This document shows, one piece after another, positions 1 through 11,200 of a stretch of DNA of 64,000 nucleotides. The notes under the pieces were generated by a model that was not told the origin of the DNA, made no database searches, and saw nothing but the letters and a program-made list of their open reading frames with translations. The position numbers and the translations under genes are program-made. The stretch covers positions 3,709,996 through 3,773,995 of the forward strand of contig JACSYO010002166.1 in NCBI GenBank assembly GCA_016806645.1, written 5' to 3'. How positions within the stretch are numbered: the stretch's first letter is position 1; each line of letters opens with the position of its first letter. The DNA is from Ophiodon elongatus. Lineage: Eukaryota > Chordata > Actinopteri > Perciformes > Hexagrammidae.

Positions 1-786
1 AGAGGACATCTTTACTGTACAGTAAGTGGGAGTGGAGTGAAGAAACACCCTATCATGATGACATTTGGATGTAGTTGGGCGGTGAAATACCATCGGCCAC
101 CAGGCTCACTTTTGCATAAACACTGACTCAATTTTCAGAGTTTTACAACAAACAAAAAACATGCACACATGCAGCACAACAATGCCAGTTAATGCTTTTG
201 CTGTATTGAACTTTATATGATTGTTTATAACTTTTCCTTAACATTTACGGAGATTTAAGTAGATATCAAATATGTTGTTTCATACTAGTCTACATTTAAA
301 TTACCCACTGCTTCTCTCAAAACTGCACTGAAATAAACAGAAACATATGCTGGCTGCATATGTTCAACACCGCTTTATATAGACAGTTCTATAGCGACAC
401 GACAACAAGAGTGTTTTTGTGAAAAAGACACATGGGTAAATTGCAACTGTTATACAAAACAAGACTCGGGAAGAGGAAAAGTAAAGAGAGAAAGTGTTCA
501 GAGCACAGATGCACCAGCTCTCTTGCTATCTCCTGTGCTTGTGGGTATACTGCCGATCCAGCTATTCTTGTTGGTTTGTTAATTGTTTGTCACCCACCAG
601 GTGCCATCTGTCTGTAGTCCCACAGTCCCCGAGCCATGTGGGCCGGCCTGCCTGGCGCCTGCCAACGTCACTGACCTGCAGCAACCGTCCACACCTCCGT
701 CACACACCTCCTGATCCGTCTGGGATAAATAGCTTCTCCCTCAACTTCTGTGCTGCCATCACGGCTTCCCAATCTGTCCTGTGTTA
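1..786. other. non-coding stretch, nothing recognised
   Basis: Mixed-composition single-copy-looking DNA. The overlapping open frames near 432-787 are short (61 and 97 codons), end in ordinary stops and resemble no family I know. There is no CpG-rich promoter, tRNA-like fold or repeat that I recognise. Confidence 0.6.
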
Positions 787-955
787 GGGGGTGGAGGGAT
801 GGGGGGTGCGGGGGGGTGGGAGGGGGTTGACAGGAAGAGACAGGAAGGGAGGGAGAAAGACAAATGAGACGAAGGAACGGGATGGATGGATAGAGTGAGA
901 GGGAACAAGAGATAGAGATGGATGTCTGAAGAGATAAAAGGATGAGATAGAGTTA
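787..955 (+). repeat. purine-rich tract headed by a G-quadruplex-like block
   Basis: Positions 787-826 contain successive G runs of 5, 3, 6, 6, 3 and 5 bases separated by one to three other bases, more than the four runs needed for an intramolecular G-quadruplex. Downstream to about 955 the strand is almost entirely A and G, with GGATGGATGGAT-type and GAGA-type low complexity. This is low-complexity DNA; any structural role is inference. Confidence 0.6.
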
Positions 956-3900
956 GAGGCTTGTTTGTGCTTTCTGATCAGTCTGTTGTTGCAGAGTAGA
1001 GAGGCTTAAACACTGTACAGCCTGCTACAATAAGTCAACAAAAACTGTCACATTTGTCGTTGTATAAGTTCGGCATACTGTAGATGTTAAAACAGCACTT
1101 AAATAATTATCTTTCATACACCTGCACCTGCTGTAAAACTGACCTAAAATCAAAACAACAAAACATTACATCATCAGTTACGGTATTTTGGATTTAGCAC
1201 AGCATCCACTGCAACCACCACTTTAAGAGGCAACTCCAACAGGCAAGGGAGGTCACCTTCACCTGGGCCTGATGTTGGGGCAGCTGTGTGTTGAAAAATG
1301 AGATCAGCTGCTTGCTCACCGGGACGCATGCGGCAGTCTGGAACTACCCAGGGCCTACTGCACCAGCTAGCATACGGAGGCCCCAGTACAATAAAGACAG
1401 AGCGAACAGCCCCCTCTCTCCCAGCCTGTCTGCCTGCCTGCCATCCTGGGGCATGTTGGGTCACCTTGACGACTGGGCCCAGCGAGGGGAGCCGCACCCC
1501 ACTTCAGGGCAAAGAAGGAGGCAGTATGGGTAATGAGGCGTTGCCATGCAAGTGGAACAGCTTTTGAATAACCCCATCCGCACTCTTTCACACACACACA
1601 CACACAATATTCTACAGTACTTGTGTTTACAGAAGGGACAACAGCTTGTTGGAGAAACCTCTCAGGAGCTCTTAGTCCAGGAAGGAGGAGATTCATGGGC
1701 ATCATGGTGGAGGTCAGCAAGTCATGTGGTGAAGTGTTCATGCACAGATAGCTTCAATAAAAAAGAATGAATGTGATGCATGGTTTATATCTGCAGCCAT
1801 ACTACTGCGAGATAGTTTTGCTATATCGTAGCAACATTGACAGGATTGGCTCCAAACTATTATTGTGAGATCCTCAAGTTCTCAGAAATATTATTTTTGT
1901 ATTCATAATGAAATACTTGTAAGGGTTAAAGAAATTGCTAATCCATCCAAAAACCAAAACCCAGTGGACATCGATGTTTAGACGAGCCAACACATCTATC
2001 AGCCACCCATGAAACATTTGAAAAGAAGGAGACAGAGAAAAAAAAGATTTTCCAGTCCAAGTACGCCTAGTTATAATGATTGTCTGAGATGAGGTTTAAT
2101 CATTCTGCATCTTGGTCTCATAAAGAGAGGGAAGGTACAGTGTTCCCTCATGTTGACTTAACGTTAAACATTTGCTAATAGCCTACCAAACTGTGCAGCA
2201 TCCCATGAAGCCACTGGAATCCTGATACTGGTTATACCAGATCCAGTGAGACTTTCTGACCACCTCTACTCCCACAGACATACAATCACAAGTAACGTTC
2301 ACTTGTAATCACAAACACACACACGCACCAATCATTAGCTGCAGACGCAATAAGTATGCTGCCATGGTTGAAGGACTTTAGTTTGAAAGGTAGAACATGC
2401 CTGTTGTCAGTAGTAGGAGAGAGAGAGAGTGATACAGAGACAAACCTTAAACTGGTTCATGAAAAGAACAGCAACTAGAAAAATATCCCACTTAAGTGAA
2501 AAATGAAAAACTGACGGTTGCTGACCACATAGAAACTCAAATGCTCAAGTTTGTTTTTCATTAGCTTGGCTTGTTTGAAAGGAATAAACCTCCACACAGA
2601 GGTCTGCCTGGAAACCATGTCTTATGGTAACATAATCCAAAGTGGCTGCAGTACATAGGCTTCTTTCCAACATTTGAACACTGCACATGGGTCATCCAAT
2701 GTGTTTTTATTTATCTAAAAGGGTTCTTTAGAGTATAAGTTTACAGTGCTTGAAGTGGTGAATGCATTAAATGACCTGTGAATTAGTTGCCTTATCTCCA
2801 GAAGAAACCCTAAAAGGTTTCACTATTCCTTGGGTTTGCAATTGGAAACTGCCCTTTACAAATATAAAATGCTCAAAATCTTGGAAACCACACTGAAATT
2901 CCACAAAAGCATGACCATATTGGTATTAGCTCTATAGCCATATTTTTGAAAAAAATGTTGGATTCTTTTTTCTAAATGTTCTGGAGATGTATCATTCCAG
3001 AATGTGTAATCTTTTTATTTTTGAACTGTTTTTTTTTCTTCACGCCTGTCCTCTCTGAATACTAATAGCCCATCTCCTGCAAGCTTTGCTACAGATGCTG
3101 GCAGGTCTAGCCTGAAATGATTATCAGAGCCAGATCCCACTGGCCAGCTTTCCAGTAACACTCCTACATGGAGATGGAACCAGAGCTGGGGCCGAGGCTG
3201 AGACTGGGGCTGGAGCTGGCGCTGCGTTGCCAGGGGATGGATGCCAACAGGCCCCAGAAATTAATACCAGCACAGGGGCCTCACCAAGGTCCAACATCCA
3301 GCTCCAGCTGGAGCAGAGGAAACGAAATGGATGACTGGCAATGATGTCACGAGACATTCAATGGCTCGGGGAGTCCTGAGCCATTGCTAGCGATGCCTCA
3401 CCTGGAACTTACAGCGGGAACTCATTGGTTCCCATTGACGAAAAAAACCCAGACATGGAAGCATAACTTTGCTTTGCTAAGAATTTGACTGGCAACTTCA
3501 GAAATTGGAATTTTCAGCACAGTGAAACATATAAAACAGGAACATAAAAAATAATCAGTCCATGTAATTATCAATCAGCCTTTTTCTCGAGTTAATCAGA
3601 TTTCATTCAAGCTTAGAAAATTGTTATTTGAAACATTATTGCCTCGCTTTGCAGCAGAACAACAACACATCCTCAAGCCCCCCTAACGAAAGGGAAGAGA
3701 AGTATGACAAGGATGAAGAGTTAAAGCTGAGCCACAGCTTCCAAACCAAACCAAAGCTTTCTGACATTTGTGCTAAAGTTGCCAAACATTTGATTCAGTT
3801 TGACACAACATATTAATCCCAACCAATGGGAAATTGCTATATTAGAAGTTATTGGACACAACTTGATGAGAAAATGACTTTATATGATACAGATGACTAT

Positions 3901-4170
3901 CTTATTTACATTAGGCTTCTCATATATTTGACGCACTGTTGTGCTTATACAAAAAAAAAAAGAGTTAAGTGTTACCATAGTCTGTGTGTTTTGTGATGAG
4001 CTCTGGGGACAGTCCAAGCAGTTTATAAGCTGAAATCTTGATCATGTGAGTCGAATCACAGCAATGATGGTTTAAACATCAGGAAATCATTTTCATTGCT
4101 TTGGCTCATGCAGAGTTTCAAAGTATCTCAGCAAAGTTATGACAATACAAGACTGCTCCCACATGCATGT

Positions 4171-4173
<3 letters not shown>
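956..4173. other. non-coding stretch, nothing specific
   Basis: About 3.2 kb without a supportable gene. It holds a short CA run near 1590-1606, a GA run near 2416-2431, a T-rich patch near 3029-3040 and a somewhat GC-richer patch at 3130-3360. Open frames here (up to 124 codons on the minus strand at 1367-1741) have no recognisable domain and overlap one another on both strands, which is the pattern of chance ORFs. Confidence 0.55.

Positions 4174-4244
<71 letters not shown>
4174..4244. repeat. (CA)n microsatellite
   Basis: About 71 bases of uninterrupted CA repeat, directly visible. Long pure arrays like this are usually length-polymorphic and are frequent in fish genomes. Confidence 0.97.
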
Positions 4245-4248
<4 letters not shown>

Positions 4249-6184
4249 TTAACCCATATCTGTATGATCTGAACCAAAATATGGTTTCTTAATGCTATAG
4301 AGCCTTGGAAGGAAACTCAATAGATTAATGGATTTAGAAAACAGAATTATTTCATTTCAGAGCTTCTGTAGAAAAATAGATGCTGTTTAATCTGTTGACT
4401 TCATCATTCAAAATAACAGCATGCCTGCCTGCTTTCTAATTAATTTTGTAATTCCATAATTGACTTGTAATGAATCAGTTCTAAAACCTTTTCAGTGATA
4501 AAAACTTCAAGTGGAAAGAAACAATTAATCAGTTCAGTATTTGTTGTAATACTAATAAACCAAGACAAACGCCTGTCAAAGAAATGGAGGCCAACATGTT
4601 TCTTGTTCCCATAAATATGTTATCCTCAGTTATGCCAAACCTGGAAGGCGTCCAACTCAAGCCATGAGACAACATATTTTGTGTGGGCTAGCTAATAATG
4701 TTTGCCCCCACTACATCTTTCTGTTCCTTCACTGGGAAAAAAAACTTTAAGAGTAGGAGGAATCCATGTACATTAAAGGGAAACATTCGTTTTGTCACGA
4801 AAGAATTGAGTCAGGGTGTTAAGTAAAACTGCAAAAAGAAAGACGTTAAGCACGCCTAGTTTACTGAAGGATAAAGACGGCATTTTGTTCACTCACACTT
4901 TTAATGGAAACAGACGCCGAACATTGAGCTAGGGAACAAATACACAAAACAGCAGAGCTTCTGTTTTCTTTTTCAACTCCACTTTGCTTTTTGTAACCGC
5001 CGAACACTCCCTGATGGCGTATCGTCCTAAAACTGACCAGGCTTGAAATATGACAAGTTTAATACGTCCTACATCACCGTTGAGCACGATTGAGTTACTG
5101 GAGCAACAACTGGCCTGTCCCAGCCTGCAGCAGAGCCTGTGGAGCAGCGGTGTGAACATAACCCCTCGTCAAGGGGGTTAAAACCCAGAAGGAGACAGAG
5201 GTCTGAAGGACTGGGGGATAAGCGTGAACTAAAAGAGTAAAGGAAGGAGGTTTCACAGGTTTGCGCCACACAGACATTCAGGGCAGCCACTCTGATGACA
5301 GGTAAGGAGAAGAGGACTGCTGGTTGTTGCTGCTGTTGCAGTGTGGGTGGGTGGGCCACCAGGGGAGGCAGAGAGGGAGGAAGGCGGGCAGGCCTACCGG
5401 CGCTGTCACCCGCCCTGGCGTGTTTGGATAAGACCCACGGAACATGTGGGGGAATCAGCATGAGGCATCACACCTGGAGGAAAAGACAACTAAATCCAGC
5501 CCCCAGTACGGCCGGCCCCGGCTCCACCAAGTCTAGCCAGCATCTGGAATGGATATCTGGAGATGCAGCCGACTTCACAGCCCCAACACAACAGCTTCTC
5601 ACTCTACCTTTAAAAAAAAAATAAAACATGCACAGCGAAAGGTTGCAGTAAAAATAAAATGAGTGTCTCACTGAGGACTTGTGTTCATAAATACATGTTT
5701 TCAAGTTTTTCCTTTTTGCACCGTATCCCATCTGCTCGGCATAATGTCATTGTACTGTTGATAAAAATAATCCTTCTTTTTCCCTTATAGTTGCTAGACT
5801 CCCTTCACCCCCAATATGCTTCCGCTTGACTCCTCCTGGCTTTAACAAGTGTACAGATGCCAACAGTTTGTTGGTTACAGTAGCTTCAGTCTGCCTGGCC
5901 ATCTTTCAGCATGTTTCACTTTGAAAAGGAACAATACATCCACTCATAGTCAAAATACAATCTTAATATCCTGAGGTACATTCTTTTATGTTTTAGGTTG
6001 AAAAGGTTGGAAGCAAAAGAGCTGGCATCCATCTCTTTCCTGAACAAGAATTGTAAATTGAGAATCCCTGACTATCAATGAGAAAGCACGACTGATATCC
6101 ATAAAAGGTGAATAAAACAGCGACCCACACCCATCAGGACACACACCAGGAGGAGCATGATGCACCACTGTGTGTGTACTCTCC

Positions 6185-6187
<3 letters not shown>
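4245..6187. other. non-coding stretch with a CTCF-like core
   Basis: Nothing coding is supported. The sequence CCACCAGGGG at 5356-5365 resembles the core of the vertebrate CTCF motif but departs from it in the following GC part. Open frames of 109 to 130 codons at 5069-5624 overlap on both strands and include Q- and C-rich low complexity, so I treat them as chance. Confidence 0.5.
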
Positions 6188-6233
<46 letters not shown>

Positions 6234-6257
6234 GCGGGGGGGGTGGGGGGGGGGGGG
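6188..6257 (+). repeat. (GT)n microsatellite ending in a G-run block
   Basis: About 43 bases of GT repeat pass directly into G runs of 4, 8 and 13 bases broken by a single C and a single T (6231-6257). The joined GT and G-run tract can form Z-DNA and G-quadruplex structures respectively. It also creates the T/H- and V/C-repeat pseudo-peptides of the open frames crossing it, which are therefore not genes. Confidence 0.95.
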
Positions 6258-6261
6258 TTGT

Positions 6262-6600
6262 CAGGGGCCAACCAGCCGTGTTGTGACTGGAACAATCCCA
6301 GCCGCAATGTTTGTTTACACAGAACAGCTCACTCACCCAAATAATCAGAAGCTGTGGGCCTTTCTAATCCCCACACAAAGTCAATGGAGCCAGGTTGAGC
6401 TGGCGACAGCCCCGATAAGATACTCAAACACAGCCTAGTGATCTGCGATCCACGGCCTCTCCTTCCCACACCCTCTGTCCCCTTTGTTTCCTCTATTGCA
6501 ATTCACAATGTGACACGGATTAGTTCACGGGTCGCATTCAGAAACGGACCCGCTCGGCTATACGGCTGAAATTCTTGGTCAGTTTAATTTTGAGTCCTCA
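6262..6600. promoter_or_regulatory. CNE-like segment (candidate enhancer)
   Basis: Balanced-composition unique sequence with a forkhead-type TGTTTAC at 6312-6318, set in TGTTTGTTTAC, and an AACAATCCC SOX-like site just upstream. It is bounded by low-complexity DNA. The call rests on motif content and sequence texture only; conservation was not tested. Confidence 0.25.
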
Positions 6601-7689
6601 TTCTTTTCCACATTCTTTCAGCTCAACATACAAGTCAAAGCAAGCTGTGGTGGTCTGAAGGAGAAAAAAAAAACGCCCACTCGCTTTTACAGGAATGCAC
6701 ATTTGCAATAGTGTATTGTTATGGTTTTGGCTAAATTGGTACTCGCTCGGCAAATCCTGGTGTGCGAGTATGATCCTGCATGTGCGCATGTGTGCGCCCG
6801 CTGATAGAGGTATGTTGTAAAACATTCATTAACATTCCATTCATGACCTCAGTATTATGTCCACAGTGAAGGAGAGCATATATTTGCCTTTCACACCTCT
6901 TGCACGGGATGAGGGAAATGATAGAGCATTATGTGTGTCAATGTGTGTATGTGTGTATGTGTGTGTGAATGAGATAGAGAAACGGAAAGAGGGAGAGAGC
7001 GAGCAGGAGAGAGCAGTGGGGAGAGGGATAAAACACAGCTCACTGATACAACATAATCTATCTGGAACCATGTCTCAATATCACAACATTTCACACATTT
7101 ACGTACCACAAATTTGGCAGTGGCAGCCTTCTTCTCAGATCAGTGGAGTTATTTTTGCCTTGTGTACTGGATGCTGCAGGACCGAGATACAGTTTGCAAC
7201 GGCACAGATGGGAGAGGCTATAGCTTCGGTACCACAGTATCGCATGCAAAAATGTTTGGTATGTTTTAACACAGATAAAGCTGACATATTCCGAGGCGTT
7301 TCGCAGACAATACCCATGAAGGAACAATCTCCCATCTGGCAGAGCAGTCTCTCTGAAATCCTCTCTGTCATGCTCAATGAGAACTGGAGAGACAAAACAT
7401 TCTCTGTCTGTATATTAGTCCTTATCAAGGCTGTACCTTGGGCCTCGCTTGATATCAACAAAACATCACCCCGCAGGCTAGGACTTCCTGCTGGGTAAGA
7501 AATCCTGCACTTTACGTTTTAGTTTGAATTTATAAACATCTCGTCACGGTTTGATGCTATACAGAAACAGTTTATGTATTCATCCTCAGGGTATAAATAT
7601 GGGATTGGATGGCAGCATAGCGGACAAACGTCCTAGCTCTGGAAGCACATGTACAATTTCCTGGTAAGGATCAAATTTATCAGCTTTAC
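6601..7689. other. non-coding stretch containing a chance 213-codon frame
   Basis: The plus-strand frame 6857-7498 is the second longest in the window. It crosses an impure GT array at about 6930-6968, giving a V/C-rich segment, then an E/R-rich purine segment. No domain, signal peptide or family resemblance is visible and minus-strand frames overlap it fully. I do not call a gene. Confidence 0.55.
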
Positions 7690-7940
7690 ACTGCGTCCTT
7701 TTCCTGCCCACGTCTCAGTAAAGAAGGATTACTTTCTGAGGCCGGGTTAGCCGCTGCCTTTATGAGAGGAATGTCAATGAAGTCACTGCTGTACTGATTC
7801 TCTCCACATGATGGTGCAGAGGACAAGTCTCCCCCTGGACGGTGTGGAAGCTGACATTTACCTTTAGGCTCTTAAATATGCATGACCACTGCACACAGAT
7901 GAACAATTGCTCTAATAATGCTGCTTTAAAGGGGTAAAAA
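7690..7940. promoter_or_regulatory. CNE-like segment (candidate enhancer)
   Basis: Unique, motif-dense sequence with a SOX-type AACAATTG at 7902-7909, a nearby TAATAATG homeodomain-like site, and TATGCATGA upstream. Stops occur in all frames, so a coding reason for its composition is unlikely. Low confidence without a comparative alignment. Confidence 0.27.
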
Positions 7941-8512
7941 ATGTCTTTTCTGATCACCTTTTACTACATCAACAAAATATCTCCCATGTGAAAAACAAAC
8001 AAATAAACATAAATAGTTATTTGCCAATGTGAAAGTGGCATGTATGTAAATGGTTTGGATTTCACCGGAAGTAAACACAATATTTAAATAATTGCTTTAA
8101 TTTAATTAATGATGTCTGCATTGTTTGTATTGAACAGATGCATGTTTGTATGAAGGCTTATATTGAGTGGGCAGCACAGGGTAGAACACATCCATGTCTT
8201 CGCTAGTTTTATTTGAAAGAGATTTTATTCAATCACAGCTGTATGCACATTGTATCGAAACGTGAGAATAATCCCCCTCCAGTGTGGCGTTGCTGTCAGT
8301 AAACAAAGAGCTGTGCCATCCAATATAGCATACAATAGGTGTCTGTACGTGTGTCTGTACGTGTGTGAGTGTGTCCTTCCCGTCTGTGTGCAGTCACACC
8401 TGTACTCTCTGTCATGATGTTATCAGACCCTAAACACCTGCTCCACAGTCTAAGGTCACCAACTACATAAAACTGCCTCCTAGCACAGCGAGATGGGCAC
8501 CTGAAAATACAC
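7941..8512. other. non-coding stretch, nothing recognised
   Basis: AT-rich in its first half. A short duplication of GTGTCTGTAC lies near 8340-8360. No gene, RNA or mobile element is recognised. Confidence 0.6.
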
Positions 8513-8600
8513 TGTGTGTGTGTGTGTGTGTGGGTGTGTGTGTGTGTGTGTGGGTGTGTGTGTGTGTGTGTGTGGGTGTGTGTGTGAGAGAGAGAGAGTG
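8513..8600 (+). repeat. compound (GT)n array with periodic GG interruptions
   Basis: A GT array in which an extra G (GTGGGT) recurs at intervals of roughly 20 bases, ending in a short GA run. The recurrence suggests that blocks of GT plus the interruption were duplicated together by slippage or unequal exchange. Confidence 0.93.
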
Positions 8601-8735
8601 TAAATAAAAAGGGGCATGTTTTTCTTCTACGGTCATTTATATGCAGCTCATGTCACCCAGCACATCGCTCACAGGTGTCATACAACCCTGAGTATGACCT
8701 GAATGGAAGGAGAGGTGGATGGAGAGAAGCAGAAT

Positions 8736-8737
<2 letters not shown>

Positions 8738-8823
<86 letters not shown>
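8738..8823. repeat. (GA)n microsatellite
   Basis: About 86 bases of uninterrupted GA, the longest pure purine dinucleotide array in the window. Homopurine-homopyrimidine mirror repeats of this length are classic H-DNA (triplex) formers. The R/E and S/L repeat frames that cross it are artefacts. Confidence 0.97.
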
Positions 8824-8827
<4 letters not shown>

Positions 8828-9379
8828 AGAGTGAGGAATACATTATCGGCTATAGTTCATGGATGTACATCATATAGGTGATATTTAGTCTCTATCTCCA
8901 TGATGACAAAAGAAAGCTGTAAACCTAATGGCAATATGCTTAAATGTGCTCAATATGAGCAACTATAAAAGTACTGGTAAGGGTAAACTACTAAACAAAA
9001 CACTGCATAAATATAAAAAGGTGTTACTGAATGTTATTGAGGTGATTTCTAGTGAAAACAGGGAGGGTTTACCTTGACTTACATATTTTATAGTTTGTTT
9101 TCCTAGTGTACCATTCAATTTCATTAAAAATCACACAATAATTACATGAAAAACATGGTGTTGCAAATAAAGGTTTGTTAATATTATGTCTGTATAGTAA
9201 TAATAATAATAAATGAAAGCTTTCAATGGACAGACAGGAATGACTTAGGGCCACGGCAAAAAGTATTGCTAAATTAAAGTAGCAGGCAAAAGGCTACAGG
9301 ATTCTGAAAACAAATTATAGAAAATACCCCAATGAATGCTAATGTAGCCAATTCTAATTCATTCATTCATCCATTTACA
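8824..9379. other. AT-rich non-coding stretch
   Basis: No gene, RNA or repeat recognised apart from a short TAA-type run near 9200. It leads into the dispersed repeat that begins at about 9380. Confidence 0.55.
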
Positions 9380-9902
9380 GCTCATCATGTTCTGTGTACA
9401 CCGGCAAAGTGACAAAGCAGAGTAAAAAATAACTCTAATTGTATAGAAGTCAATGATAAAATGACCCTACTTCTTCACCCAGTAAACACAGGTTTATGGT
9501 TTCACGTCTTCTTCAATACAGCATGATGTTAAATTAGTAAATTATGGTCCCAGAGTTAGTAGTGAGATTAGAGTAAAATAGGCAATGAAGCAGGGAATGC
9601 TTTAGGGCGTGGCAACCTTGTGATTGACAGGTCACTACCAAGACGTTGTTTGGTCTGGGAGTTGTCTGTGTTTTTAATCTTAGAACTTTAACCCTTTCAC
9701 AGATTGTTTTTAGTTCATCAAATTAATTGTAACATTTTGGTCACCTAAAAATGTCTTATTCTGTGTTTGGTTGTACTTAGCTCCACCCCCTTGTTTCACT
9801 TCTGGTTCCAAAAAAATAAGATAGCAACAGCCAAAAACCAAAATGGGTGAAGTCATGGTGACTACATCCACTTATATAGTTATATATACAGTCTATGGAC
9901 CA
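9380..9902 (+). mobile_element. percomorph dispersed repeat copy (non-coding)
   Basis: From memory this matches a repeat family very abundant in percomorph fish. Its recognisable landmarks occur here in the usual order: ACACCGGCAAAG near 9398, GTATAGAAGTCAATGA near 9440, CAATACAGCATGATGTT near 9515, TTTAGGGCGTGGC near 9601, GTGATTGACAGGTCAC near 9619, and the terminal TATACAGTCTATGG near 9886-9900. It has no reading frame and no clear terminal repeats that I can define. I believe it is a non-autonomous element, but I do not give a family name. Both ends are approximate. Confidence 0.72.
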
Positions 9903-10989
9903 TACAGATATGATTCTATAAAAATACTTGCTTTTACTTTCTAGAATCTGTTAAAAAAAGAAAACTATGGAGAGCGATATTAATAAGTACATACATACGT
10001 ACATAAAAATTTCTACCAATTATACATTTACAACTTCCAAATCTGATACAAGTGGCAACATACATTTTATTTTCAAGTCTTTGTTGCTGGAGCTTGCTCA
10101 TTTTGAAGAATACTCCTCTCCAAATAAAGACAGGCTAGGATCCAGTTTTTCTGAGTCATTTTCTGTGTTTGTTAAAGTCCAAGCCGCCTACTTTTGACTA
10201 GAACCTTCCCTTATTCCCTCATCATGTTTCACTAATTTCAACAAAAAAAATGTTGAATTACCGCAGCAGGATACCACTTAATGCTGCTGTTCTGGACTTC
10301 AGTTGAATTTGAGTTTCAAATCTAGAACAATGTTTATTTAAAAATCACCTTCCTTTGAATAAAAAAAATCTTACCTATGAATCAAATGTGGCTTAATATG
10401 TTAAATTGATTGTAATGTTTTGTTCATATCAACAAAATAACACCAAAGAAAAGTTTGTTAACTCAAGATTTAAGTTTAGTTTTATTTCTGTGGACAAACA
10501 ACACAGCAGTGACACTACAGTACAAACTATCTGCCAACAACCCAATATTCTGCCATCAGCCCCATGTACTTTTCAGATAATTAATTGGTGAACTGCAGTT
10601 ATTAATAAACGAGGCAGGCCACAGAATAATATCCTCCAGGTTGTATGTATGAAAAAAAACGGCTATTGTGGTTCTTAACGAAGCTGCAGGACATCACCGT
10701 ATTGAGTGGATTACTGTGTGCAGATAGTGCGGAAGAAATTGCATTACATTGTTATGCCTGTTGGTGTTTTTGCTCAGAAATACTTCCATTTCCAATCCTT
10801 AATGACAAACAAGAAAGCTTTTCTGATTGAAAACAATTCCAACACTTCAAGCCATAACAAAAATCATGACAAGAGCATTTTCACTAAAAGGAAGACATTT
10901 CACGCACTGGGAGCCTTTTGTGATATTTTCTCTCCCTCCCTCTTACCCTCCCTCTCTCTCCCTGTCTCTTTCCTTTGTGTGCGTAAATC
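9903..10989. other. AT-rich non-coding stretch
   Basis: Open frames of 61 to 128 codons are present but unrecognisable. A CT-rich patch lies at about 10930-10975. Nothing else stands out. Confidence 0.55.
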
Positions 10990-11200
10990 ATCTCTTCCCT
11001 GCGGCCTGTCTGTGATCATGTTGATGGGAAACAAAGAAATCATCTTGAATGGCACATTAATTTCCTCCGTTCTCCCCCTGTCCTCTGCCTAATGAAATCC
11101 CCTCTGCCACGGGGCCTGAGGAGCCACACTGGCAAGCCGTCACCAGCCAGTAAATATGTTTACCTTGGAGCACTACACTAATGGACTGTTTACTAGGGGG
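10990..11200. promoter_or_regulatory. CNE-like segment (candidate enhancer)
   Basis: Unique sequence with ATTAAT and CTAATGA homeodomain-type sites and a forkhead-type GTTTAC at 11158-11163 within TATGTTTAC. Balanced base content is set between low-complexity flanks. Conservation not tested. Confidence 0.28.

Noticed and set aside
6857..7498. 213-codon plus-strand open frame
   Set aside because: The first third is translated GT and purine low complexity, and the remainder is unrecognisable with minus-strand frames over it. The terminal GGTAAG resembles a donor but no acceptor or homology supports an exon.
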